From Promicromonospora thailandica (lineage in GTDB: Bacteria; Actinomycetota; Actinomycetes; Actinomycetales; Cellulomonadaceae): DNA of 64,000 bases. Below the pieces are notes generated by a model. The model made no database searches. It saw only the letters and a program-made list of their open reading frames with translations, and was not told the DNA's origin. The DNA lies in NCBI RefSeq assembly GCF_024171955.1, contig NZ_JAMTCS010000010.1, positions 186,001-250,000 of the forward strand. The letters run 5' to 3'. Positions within the stretch are counted from its first letter, which is position 1; the number at the start of each line of letters is the position of its first letter. A program made the translations under genes and the position numbers. Shown one piece after another: positions 1 through 7,578 of the stretch.

Positions 1-752
1 GCACCCGAGCCAGCAGCACCCGAGCCGGCACCCGTATCGGCATCCCGTCGATCCAGCGCCTCCGCGATGCGGGCCGCCATGCGTGCCTCGCGGTCGAGGG
101 AGCCGTCGGCCGCGAGCACGCTCTGCTCGTAGTCCAGGCGGGCCAGGGCGGCCCAGGCGAAGACGTCGTCGAAGAGCGTCCGCCAGTCCGCCAGGGCGCT
201 GCTGGGGCGGGTCTCGAACAGGTGGTCCCACACCTCGTCGTGGTCTCGGCACCCGAGCCGCCGGGCGAGCGTCGCGACCGCCTCGGAGTGCGCGAGGTAC
301 CGCTCCGACATGAGGGTGCGCGCGAACGGGTCCTCCTGACCCGAGACGGCGCGCTCCTCGTCCGACCGCTCCCCGAAGGACCGGTCGATGAACGCCAGCC
401 CGGCGCCCACGGCCTGCCCGGCGCGCAAGGCCACCCACTCCGGGGAGAAGGACGCGAGCGGGTAGAAGCCCGCCCCGGCATCGAGGCTGAGCACCGCGAC
501 GGGCGGTCGCGTGGCCTCGTGCAGCAGGTCCGGCACCAGCCGCGTGAACTCCTCGGGCCCCTCGATGAGCACGACCGAGGGACGCAGCTCCTCGATCGCC
601 ACCCGCACCGCCACAGCGCACGCGGGGCTGTGGTGCCGGACGGGAGCGAAGTAGACGCCGCGTTCGGACCGCAGCGTCCGGACGGCCCGCGCGGCGGAAC
701 GCAGACGGCCGGGGGCGGCCTCCCACAGGGCGTCCGTGGCCCCGGCCGTCAC
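1..752 (-). CDS. DUF5682 family protein (YehM-like), 3' end outside window
   Basis: The gene reads leftward from a GTG at 752 and runs off the window, so about 250 N-terminal residues are visible. The start overlaps the stop of the MoxR ATPase gene (GTGA), so the two are translationally coupled. The protein shows the family signature VYFAPVRHHSPACA near residue 45 and a following LIEGPEEF segment, typical of DUF5682. In E. coli the equivalent gene (yehM) lies beside yehL (MoxR AAA) and near yehI (DUF4132), yehP (VWA) and yehQ (SWIM zinc finger). Biochemical function is unknown; it is inferred to be the partner or substrate adaptor of the adjacent AAA ATPase. VWA and SWIM genes would be expected just left of the window. 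Confidence 0.85.
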   Translation of the reverse strand, partial: MTAGATDALWEAAPGRLRSAARAVRTLRSERGVYFAPVRHHSPACAVAVRVAIEELRPSVVLIEGPEEFTRLVPDLLHEATRPPVAVLSLDAGAGFYPLASFSPEWVALRAGQAVGAGLAFIDRSFGERSDEERAVSGQEDPFARTLMSERYLAHSEAVATLARRLGCRDHDEVWDHLFETRPSSALADWRTLFDDVFAWAALARLDYEQSVLAADGSLDREARMAARIAEALDRRDADTGAGSGAAGSG

Positions 753-1891
753 CGCCACAGCGACTCCGCCGCGCCGAAGAACGCCTTCCAGCCCGCGTCG
801 TGGCGTGCCCGCTCCCGGACGACGTTGTCCACGTAGTGCCGCAGCCGCCGCGCGTCCTCCTCCTCGCCCTTGAGCGCCACCCCGGCGATCTGGCGGGCGA
901 CCTCGGCGGTGGTCACGGTGCCGTCGCCCAGGTACCGCGCCTCCAGCGACGCCGCGACCGCGACGTTGACGGCCTCCGCCGTGGACATGACCGTCTCGGG
1001 CCGCTTCACGGGTGCGCCCTCGCGGGTACTGCCCGTCCGCAGGTCCTGGAACACGGTGACCAGCACCTCCAGCACCTCACGGGGCACCTCCGGGCTGTCG
1101 CCGCGCGGCCCGAGCTCCGCCTCGAGCTGGCGCTGGACGAGCTCGATCTCGAAGTCCCTGTCGCGCACGGGTGCCACGGTCTCGAAGCTGAACCGCCGCT
1201 TGAGGGCGGCCGACATCTCGTGCACGCCGCGGTCCTTGAGGTTCGCGGTCGCGATGACGGTGAACCCCGGGCGGGCTGCGACCCGGGCGTCGGGGCCGAG
1301 CTCGGGCACCATGAGCTGCTTCTCGGACAGGATGGACACGAGGGTGTCCTGGATCTCCGGGGCGCAGCGCGTGATCTCCTCGAAGCGCACGACGCGGCCC
1401 TCGCGCATGCCCGTGCAGACCGGGGAGGGCACGAGCGACCGCTCGCTCGGCCCCTCGGACACCAGGAGCGCGTAGTTCCACGAGTACCGCACGTGGTCCT
1501 CGGTGGTTCCGGCCGTGCCCTGCACCGTCAGGGTCGAGCTGCCCGACACCGCGGCCGACAGCAGCTCGGAGAGCATCGACTTCGCCGTGCCCGGCTCACC
1601 CACGAGCATCAGGCCCTGCCGCCCCATCAGGGAGACGACCGCGCGGTCGACCAGCGGGTCGTCGCCGTAGAACTTGCGGCTGACGCCGAGCTCCTCGGAG
1701 CCGACGACGAACGCCCGCACCGCCCGCGGGCTGAGCCGCCAGCCCGGCGGGCGCTCGTGCCCGCGCTCGGCGTCCCAGGCGGCGAGCGTCGCGAGCTCCC
1801 CCGCGTGGCGGACCTCCGCGGGCGGGCGGATCTCTGGCCCGGCGCCGGAGCCGGCAGCGGTGCCCGCGGGGATGGTGGTGTCGGTCGTCAT
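749..1891 (-). CDS. MoxR-type AAA+ ATPase (YehL-like)
   Basis: A 380-residue AAA+ ATPase of the MoxR group. Walker A GEPGTAKS is at about residues 98-105, Walker B VVRFEEIT at 167-174, a sensor-1 like ATANLKDRG at 214-222 and the arginine pair ALKRRF at about 230. The chosen ATG (MTTDTT) has GAAGGA five bases upstream; an in-frame ATG seven codons earlier has no ribosome binding site. MoxR ATPases normally act as chaperone-like remodellers together with VWA proteins. The gene overlaps the DUF5682 gene downstream and has its own RecA-NDp-type promoter upstream, so it can be induced separately from the neighbouring cassette. Family assignment is firm; cellular role is inferred. Confidence 0.92.
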   Translation of the reverse strand: MTTDTTIPAGTAAGSGAGPEIRPPAEVRHAGELATLAAWDAERGHERPPGWRLSPRAVRAFVVGSEELGVSRKFYGDDPLVDRAVVSLMGRQGLMLVGEPGTAKSMLSELLSAAVSGSSTLTVQGTAGTTEDHVRYSWNYALLVSEGPSERSLVPSPVCTGMREGRVVRFEEITRCAPEIQDTLVSILSEKQLMVPELGPDARVAARPGFTVIATANLKDRGVHEMSAALKRRFSFETVAPVRDRDFEIELVQRQLEAELGPRGDSPEVPREVLEVLVTVFQDLRTGSTREGAPVKRPETVMSTAEAVNVAVAASLEARYLGDGTVTTAEVARQIAGVALKGEEEDARRLRHYVDNVVRERARHDAGWKAFFGAAESLWR

Positions 1892-1964
1892 GGCGTCCTT
1901 CGGTGATCGCATGCGGAGAGACCACGACAGCCCAGGTCAGGGCCACTGAGGTCAGCGTGCGATC

Positions 1965-1987
1965 AAGGTAGCGGGAGTCACTGACAC
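1965..1987 (-). promoter_or_regulatory. RecA-NDp (PafBC-type) DNA-damage promoter motif
   Basis: On the minus strand the sequence reads TGTCAGTG, eight bases, then TACCTT. This fits the mycobacterial RecA-NDp consensus tTGTCRGtg-N8-TAnnnT recognised with the WYL activator PafBC. The -10 lies about 70 bp before the MoxR start codon. An almost identical 30-bp block precedes the DUF4132 gene at 7510-7532. Confidence 0.7.
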
Positions 1988-2048
1988 GCCCGCCGGGCCG
2001 GGCGGCCGGCACCAGACGCCCCGGCAGACGCCCGCAGCCGGCGCATGC

Positions 2049-2675
2049 TCAGACGAGCTCCGCGACCCCCGCGTACGTCGCCTGCGCGGGCGCCCCGGCC
2101 CACGTGTAGACCTGGACGACCAGCCCGGCCGGCGTCGCCTCGCTGCTGACCAGACGCAGCCCGGCAGGAGCGCCGCCGTCGGGAAAGAGACGCCTGCCCT
2201 GCCCGACGACGACCGGCGCGACCACGATCCGCAGCTCGTCGACGAGGCCCGCGGCGAGGAGCGACTGCGCGAGCCGGGCGCTCCCGTGGATCTGCAGCTC
2301 CCGGCCCGGACGCCGCGTGAGCTCCGCGACCTGTGCGGCGACGTCACCGGACAGCACCGTGGTCGGTTCCCACGAGCCGGCGGCGAGGGTCTGTGACGCG
2401 ACGTACTTGGGCAGGCTGTTCATGAGCGTGGTGAACGGGTCGGCCGGGTCGGTGATCTGCGGCCAGTCGCGGGCGAAGGCGTCGTAGGTGCGCCGGCCCA
2501 GCAGCAGCCCGTCCGCCAGACGGAGCCACTCCACGGTGCGGCGCACGAACACCTCGTCCATGTGCGGCACGAGCCACCCGCCCCGGGTGAACCCGCCGCT
2601 CGTGTCCTCCTGCGGTGACCCGGGCCCCTGCGAGACACCGTCGAGGCTCACGAACTGCATCAGGACGAGCCTCAT
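2049..2675 (-). CDS. RibD C-terminal / dihydrofolate reductase-like protein
   Basis: A 208-residue protein of the dihydrofolate reductase fold (RibD_C family), with the typical start MRLVLMQFVSLDGV, the GRRTYDAF segment and the C-terminal IHGSARLAQSLLAAGLVDE stretch. Members are NADPH-dependent reductases of mostly unknown substrate. The start is the ATG overlapping the stop of the upstream SRPBCC gene (ATGA), with GGAGG seven bases upstream; a longer reading frame starting at 2723 is out of place. It is the last gene of a three-gene operon with an ArsR regulator and an SRPBCC protein, a common actinobacterial cassette. Confidence 0.87.
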   Translation of the reverse strand: MRLVLMQFVSLDGVSQGPGSPQEDTSGGFTRGGWLVPHMDEVFVRRTVEWLRLADGLLLGRRTYDAFARDWPQITDPADPFTTLMNSLPKYVASQTLAAGSWEPTTVLSGDVAAQVAELTRRPGRELQIHGSARLAQSLLAAGLVDELRIVVAPVVVGQGRRLFPDGGAPAGLRLVSSEATPAGLVVQVYTWAGAPAQATYAGVAELV

Positions 2676-3163
2676 GCCCTCACCTCCACCAGCGCGGCGA
2701 GCTGCCGGGTGACGGTGCCCCACCCGTCGTGGAACCCGAGCTCCTCGTGCCGGTCCCGGTCGGCGGCGTCACGGTGCAGCGCCGTCGCGCGGTACGCCGT
2801 ACCGTCCGGGTGGTCCTCCATGGTGATCACGGCGGTCACGAACGACGTCGGCGCGGGACGCCAGCCGGCGACGAGCGCGTCGGTGAACACGATGCGTTCC
2901 AGCTCGTCGACGGCGAGGAAGCAGCCCGTGATGTGCGGGCCGAACTCGACGCCGTCCTGGCTCAGCTCCGTGCGGAAGGACCCGCCCGGGCGCAGGTCCA
3001 GCTCCCGAACCCGGCAGACCTGGGGCGCCGGCACCCACCACTGCTCGAGGCTCGCCGGGTCGGCCCACGCGTCCCAGACCGCGGCCCGCGGGGCGCGGAT
3101 CACGCGGGAGACCGTGAGGTCGAGGTCGGGACGCCCGCCTTCGCCACGGGTCGTGGTCGTCAT
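2672..3163 (-). CDS. SRPBCC domain protein (AHSA1 type)
   Basis: A 163-residue START/AHSA1-like protein: VSRVIRAPRAAVWDAWADP near residue 20, a WW pair soon after, and FVTAVITMEDHPDGT followed by HDGWGTVTRQLAALVE at the C-terminus are typical. Such proteins bind hydrophobic ligands in a deep cavity; the ligand here is unknown. The start (MTTTT) overlaps the ArsR stop by ATGA, and its own stop overlaps the next start, so all three cassette genes are coupled and probably repressed by the ArsR protein. Confidence 0.87.
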   Translation of the reverse strand: MTTTTRGEGGRPDLDLTVSRVIRAPRAAVWDAWADPASLEQWWVPAPQVCRVRELDLRPGGSFRTELSQDGVEFGPHITGCFLAVDELERIVFTDALVAGWRPAPTSFVTAVITMEDHPDGTAYRATALHRDAADRDRHEELGFHDGWGTVTRQLAALVEVRA

Positions 3164-3543
3164 GAGCGCGCCTCTTCCTCGCGTGCGGCGGTTTCGCGTG
3201 CCGTGGTCTCGCGCGCCGTGGTCTCGCGTGCCGTGACGAACTGCTCGAGCCGGTCCGTGCGCCCCTCCCAGAGGCGCCGCTGCTCGTCGAGCCAGCCCGC
3301 GACGACGTCGAACCGCTCCCGTTCGAGCGTGCACGTCCGGACCCGGCCGACCTTGTGCGACCGGATCCAGCCCGTGCTCTCGAGGTACCGGATGTGCTTC
3401 ATGAACGACGGGAGCGCCATGTCGAACGGTGCCGCCAGCTCGCCGACGCTCGCGGGCCCCGCGCCGAGCCGACCCAGCACGGCGCGCCGGGTCGGGTCGG
3501 CGAGCGCCTGGAACGTGCCGTCGAGCGTCGAATGCTGAGCCAT
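3160..3543 (-). CDS. ArsR-family winged-helix regulator
   Basis: A 127-residue regulator with the ArsR/SmtB start DGTFQALADPTRRAVL and a winged helix containing SVGELAAPFDMALPSFMKHI. No metal-binding CxC is visible, so it belongs to the metal-independent group usually linked to SRPBCC genes. The C-terminus carries a tandem ARETTARETTARETA heptad-like tail encoded by near-identical 21-bp repeats, which is unusual. First gene of the cassette with the SRPBCC and RibD-like genes and the likely autorepressor of it. Confidence 0.88.
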   Translation of the reverse strand: MAQHSTLDGTFQALADPTRRAVLGRLGAGPASVGELAAPFDMALPSFMKHIRYLESTGWIRSHKVGRVRTCTLERERFDVVAGWLDEQRRLWEGRTDRLEQFVTARETTARETTARETAAREEEARS

Positions 3544-3549
3544 ATGGCT
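3538..3549. promoter_or_regulatory. 12-bp palindrome over the ArsR start codon
   Basis: AGCCATATGGCT is perfectly palindromic and includes the ArsR start codon. Metal-independent ArsR proteins often bind such sites over their own start; the assignment is inference from position only. Confidence 0.35.
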
Positions 3550-3609
3550 AAGTTACTGACGCCCGACGGTAAGCGCAAGGGCTCAGTGTTCCTGCACGCG
3601 CAGGAGCGG

Positions 3610-6600
3610 TCAGTACTGGCTCTTCTTCTCCCAGTCCGCGTCGAACGCCCCGCCCTCGGCCACGGTCACGTAGTCGCGGTAGGACACCGCGAGCAGCACC
3701 CGGGGCACGTCCTTGACCGCGATCCGGCCGTTGTCGTTCCAGGTTCCGGTACGACGGAACACGAGGTGCCGGACGGCGGCCGTGATGTTCTCCTCGGGCA
3801 GGAACGCACCCGTGAACTCGATGTCGACGGTGATGCCGAGCGACGGGTACTCCCTGCGGTAGGCGGAGAACCAGCCGGCGTCCTCCGCCTGCGAGCGGGT
3901 GTAGCCGAGCTTCGTGGCGCGGCCGCGGATCGTGTAGGAGTCGCTGAGCCAGCCCTCGTGCGTGTCGATCACCCGCGCGTCGGCGGGCAGGTCCGGCAGG
4001 ACGACGCTCCCCTCGGCACCGAGTCCCTGGTCGAACAGCGGCGTGATCTCGTAGTCCGCGAGGTGCGCGCGCCACGCCGGCGCACCGGTCGCGGCGTCGT
4101 CCCCGAGGGTCGCCGCGTGCACGAGGGAGACCACGGCCGTGTCCGGCACCGTCACGTCCTCGTCGTCGACACCGATCAGCGCCCCACCGTCGCCGGGCCG
4201 GAACGTCACGGTCGCGGAGGCCCCGTCCGCACCGGGCACCTCCGCCGCCCACACCAGGCGGGCCGCGAGCCGCGCCATCAGGGGGTGGCCCAGTACGAAC
4301 TCCGTCCAGTCGGAGAGGCTCCACGTGCGGCCGGTGACCATCGCCTCGGCGAACCGCTGGGTCTGGAGCGCCACCACCGCCTTCAGCTCGGCGCGCGACT
4401 CCTTGAGCTGCCGCTTGGCGTCGGTGTACGCCTCGTCGTCGTCCGACGCGCGCTTGGCCGGCAGCGCCTTGACCACCTTGCCCGCCGGGTTGCGCAGCTC
4501 GAGCGTGAACGCCTCGGTGATACGCCCGGTCACGACCCGGTCGCCGTCGGGTGCGCCCAGGTCGAGGCGCAGGATCCCGTCGTCGTCGAAGCCCGCGGTC
4601 TGCACCGTGCGGTCGGCGAGCTGGTCGGCGTCCCAGCCGTTGCGCTCGGCGATGTCCTGCGCCAGGGCGGTCGCCGTGTCCTGGACCGTCCGCTGCTTGA
4701 ACCGGCGCGAGACGGCCAGGAGCTGCTGCACAGCGGCGCGGTCCCCGTTGGCGGCGAGCGCACGCACCAGGTACTCCGCCTGCGCGCGACGGCCCTTGTG
4801 CGCGGAGAAGTAGTGCTGCGCGGTCGTCGCGAGCTGTCCGCCCGGCATCCCGACGGTCAGGGCGAGCAGGCCCTTCTCCTGCGTGGCCGACCCCAGGTAG
4901 GTGGCCTGGTGGTCCCGGTAGAGACCCTTCCAGATGTCCTCGACGGACTTGGCAGCCTCGGCGGCGTAGTACTCCGGGTACTGCTTGACCATCGACTGCA
5001 GCCGGTCCCACGTGCCCTGGGCCAGGCGGTCGGCGTGCGCGCGGGACTGCTCGGCATCGGGACCGCGGGTGTCCTGGGCCACCCAGGCGCGCAGCACGAA
5101 CGACCCGAGGGCCGCCCGCGAGGCCGGGTCCAGCAGCCCGACGTACCGGGCGATCAGGCCGTCCCCGCTGGGCGACCTGAGCTTCGTGGCCAGGACCACC
5201 CACCAGCGCACCACGTCCGCGGGCACGACCTCGCCGGGCGCTCCGTCACCGGACCTGGCGCGCGCCGCCCAGCGCACCTCGGGCAGCTGCTCGAACGGGA
5301 ACCAGGCGAGGCTCGCAGGCATCCTGCCCCGGAGCCCCTTGGCGGCCTCGGCCTGCAGGACGTCGGGCGCGAGGTCGGCGGAGATGTCGTCGCCGAGCGT
5401 CTCCAGGGCGGTCAGCAGCGCCGCCCGAACCTCCTCGCGCCGCTCCGTGCGCAGGGCCGCGCGCAGGGCCGGCACGGCGGCGGGGTCACCGATGCGCGCG
5501 AGCCACGCCGTGGCCGACGCCCGGACCTCGCCCTTGCTGTCGGAGAGTGCCTGCTCGGCCAGGGTCCGCGCCCCCTCGTGGGCCTCCAGGACCTGCTGGG
5601 CCGCGAGCCGGTGCGTCTTGCCCGTGCCGAGCGCGAGCGCCGTGAGCCGGGGCAGCAGCGTGGCCGGCAGGGCGGGGAACTCGCGCAGCACCGCGAGCGC
5701 CTTCGCGGCGCTCTCGCTGCCCTCGCCCGTGCGCAGGTGGCGTTCCAGGATCTCGGGGCGCTGCGCGAACCAGGGCCACGCGACCCGCGCCGGCACCTCC
5801 TGCGCACCCCACCAGCGGTCCAGGACCAGCTCGGCGACGATCTGCTCGGCACCGGCGATGCCCGCGCGGTCCAGGCCCTCGTGCAGCTGACGCAGGTCGG
5901 TGAGCTCGCCGAGGTTCTCGCGCAGGCTCCACATCAGCGCGTTGTTGTCGCTGCGGCCGGTGTGCACCAGGGCGTGGAGCCGGATGGCGAGCATCAGGCC
6001 CTTCCCGGCGAACCGGTCGCGACGCCTGTCCGTGAGCCAGCGGACGAGGGGTGAGCTCTTCAGCTTCCTGGCAGGTGCGGCGGCGGTCAGCACGCGCGGC
6101 AGCGCCTCGACGTCCTTGGTGGTGATCTGCTCGAGCTGCCTGAGGTTGCTCTCGGCCGACCTCAGCAGCCAGTCCGTGCCGCCGCCGCTGCGGTTCTTCC
6201 TGATCTGCTCGAGGTTCGCCCGGGCCTCGACGGTCGCCTGCTCGACGTCGGCCCGCAGCCGCTCGGCCCAGTCGTCCTCGAGCACGGGGTCGAGCAGCGG
6301 CTCCCAGGCGGGCAGGTCGACGACGACGTCCTCCTGGGGCGACTCGAGCGCCCGCGCCCGTTCCACGGTCTGCTCCAGGAGCTTGAGCCGCGCGCCGTGG
6401 CCGGCCGCCGCCCTGCCGGTCTGGTCGCGCAGTGCGGCGAGCGCGGTCTCGCACGCGACCAGGCCGCCGTCGAGCGCGGCGAGGCGGGTCGCGGCCTCGC
6501 CCAGCCGCCCGGACGGCGTCGTGGTCAGGAAGGGTGCCAGCAGGGCCACCTGCTGCGTGTCCGGGAGGGTCGCGAGGTGCTGGAGCGCGGCGGCCCGCAC

Positions 6601-7431
6601 ACCCTTGGCGGGGTCGACGGCGAGGGCGGCCGTGATGCGCGCCAGGTCCCCCAACCCGGCCGGTCCGGAGCCGCTCTCCGTGAGCCGCCGCCCGATCCGG
6701 CCGAGCAGCGCCTCCTTGCCGGGGGCGGTCAGCGTGGGCGCCAGGTCGGCGACGACGGCGACGTGCCGCGTGACGTACTCGTCGAACGCGGCCGAGGCCA
6801 CGATGCCGTCCCGCGCGTCGGCGTGCCAGGACCTGCTCCTGGTGGCGCGGTGCACGATGCCCACCAGCACGGTTCGCGGGGCGTCGCCGGACGGGACGCC
6901 GCCCTCGCTCGCGGCCGCCTCGTACTCCTGGGGGGTCCAGCGCTCCCGGACGGCGCCGTCGCCGTTGCCCGAGCCGCGCCGGCCGGACCCGACGTGGCCG
7001 GTGTCGTGCAGCAGGAGCGACAGCCACTCGGGCACGCCCGGGATCTCGACGGTGTCGCTCACCTGGGCCAGCAGCCGGGAGAGCCGGACCACCTGCTCGA
7101 CGGGGGCGGCGGCGTAGAACCGGCGGCGGGCGTGGAGACCCTTGTCGGTGGTCCAGCCCTTGTGGGCGGCGGCGACCTGCTTGACGAGCTCGGGCGAGAT
7201 CCAGCTCGACCAGTACTGCACGCGACCCGGCTGGCCGAGCAGCCGGTCGACGTCCTCGGTGCCCGCCGCGGCCAGGCGCGTCAGGACCTCCGGCGTCGTC
7301 CCGTGCAGCACGTAGCCCGTCGCGTCCTCGTGAAGACCCCCGCCGAGCAGCGCCAACGGCGCCAGCGCCTCCGCCACGCCCCGCGCCGTCTCGTCGCCGC
7401 CCCGCACCCGGTCCATCAGCTCCTGCAGCAT
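3610..7431 (-). CDS. DUF4132 protein (YehI-like) with HEAT-type repeats
   Basis: A 1273-residue cytoplasmic protein. Residues about 600-720 contain HEAT-like helical repeats (e.g. GEVRASATAWLARIGDPAAV). The C-terminal part, from about residue 980 on, is the DUF4132 domain, recognisable by LADYEITPLFDQ, GRATKLGYTRSQAEDAGWF and VDIEFTGAFLPEEN. In E. coli the homologue YehI is encoded with the MoxR ATPase YehL and DUF5682 YehM. Here the same partners are on the same strand 1.7 kb downstream, with an unrelated cassette between. The ATG at 7431 has a weak GGGGCGAG ahead of it. The gene has its own RecA-NDp-type promoter. Function unknown; a large scaffold working with the MoxR ATPase is the likely role. 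Confidence 0.88.
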   Translation of the reverse strand: MLQELMDRVRGGDETARGVAEALAPLALLGGGLHEDATGYVLHGTTPEVLTRLAAAGTEDVDRLLGQPGRVQYWSSWISPELVKQVAAAHKGWTTDKGLHARRRFYAAAPVEQVVRLSRLLAQVSDTVEIPGVPEWLSLLLHDTGHVGSGRRGSGNGDGAVRERWTPQEYEAAASEGGVPSGDAPRTVLVGIVHRATRSRSWHADARDGIVASAAFDEYVTRHVAVVADLAPTLTAPGKEALLGRIGRRLTESGSGPAGLGDLARITAALAVDPAKGVRAAALQHLATLPDTQQVALLAPFLTTTPSGRLGEAATRLAALDGGLVACETALAALRDQTGRAAAGHGARLKLLEQTVERARALESPQEDVVVDLPAWEPLLDPVLEDDWAERLRADVEQATVEARANLEQIRKNRSGGGTDWLLRSAESNLRQLEQITTKDVEALPRVLTAAAPARKLKSSPLVRWLTDRRRDRFAGKGLMLAIRLHALVHTGRSDNNALMWSLRENLGELTDLRQLHEGLDRAGIAGAEQIVAELVLDRWWGAQEVPARVAWPWFAQRPEILERHLRTGEGSESAAKALAVLREFPALPATLLPRLTALALGTGKTHRLAAQQVLEAHEGARTLAEQALSDSKGEVRASATAWLARIGDPAAVPALRAALRTERREEVRAALLTALETLGDDISADLAPDVLQAEAAKGLRGRMPASLAWFPFEQLPEVRWAARARSGDGAPGEVVPADVVRWWVVLATKLRSPSGDGLIARYVGLLDPASRAALGSFVLRAWVAQDTRGPDAEQSRAHADRLAQGTWDRLQSMVKQYPEYYAAEAAKSVEDIWKGLYRDHQATYLGSATQEKGLLALTVGMPGGQLATTAQHYFSAHKGRRAQAEYLVRALAANGDRAAVQQLLAVSRRFKQRTVQDTATALAQDIAERNGWDADQLADRTVQTAGFDDDGILRLDLGAPDGDRVVTGRITEAFTLELRNPAGKVVKALPAKRASDDDEAYTDAKRQLKESRAELKAVVALQTQRFAEAMVTGRTWSLSDWTEFVLGHPLMARLAARLVWAAEVPGADGASATVTFRPGDGGALIGVDDEDVTVPDTAVVSLVHAATLGDDAATGAPAWRAHLADYEITPLFDQGLGAEGSVVLPDLPADARVIDTHEGWLSDSYTIRGRATKLGYTRSQAEDAGWFSAYRREYPSLGITVDIEFTGAFLPEENITAAVRHLVFRRTGTWNDNGRIAVKDVPRVLLAVSYRDYVTVAEGGAFDADWEKKSQY

Positions 7432-7509
7432 CTCGCCCCATCACGTCGTCGTCGGTCACCAGGGCAGAGCTCGCCCCAGGAGTGCACTGCTCGCAGCAGC
7501 ACGCGCCAC

Positions 7510-7532
7510 AAGGTAGTGGTGACCTCTGACAC
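7510..7532 (-). promoter_or_regulatory. RecA-NDp (PafBC-type) DNA-damage promoter motif
   Basis: The minus strand reads TGTCAGAG, eight bases, then TACCTT, about 80 bp before the DUF4132 start. The flanks GCGGGCG before and G after are identical to the copy before the MoxR gene, with the same spacing. Confidence 0.7.
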
Positions 7533-7578
7533 GCCCGCGGCGAGCCGACCGGGACCGCCCGGCCGGCCCGCCCGGCCG

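Noticed and set aside
222-836. 204-aa plus-strand open frame at the left edge
   Set aside because: Opposite strand encodes the DUF5682 signature VYFAPVRHHSPACA coupled to the MoxR gene.
3355-6054. 899-aa plus-strand open frame opposite the DUF4132 gene
   Set aside because: Arg/Gly/His/Val-rich translation typical of the antisense of a high-GC gene; the minus frame has clear DUF4132 and HEAT motifs.
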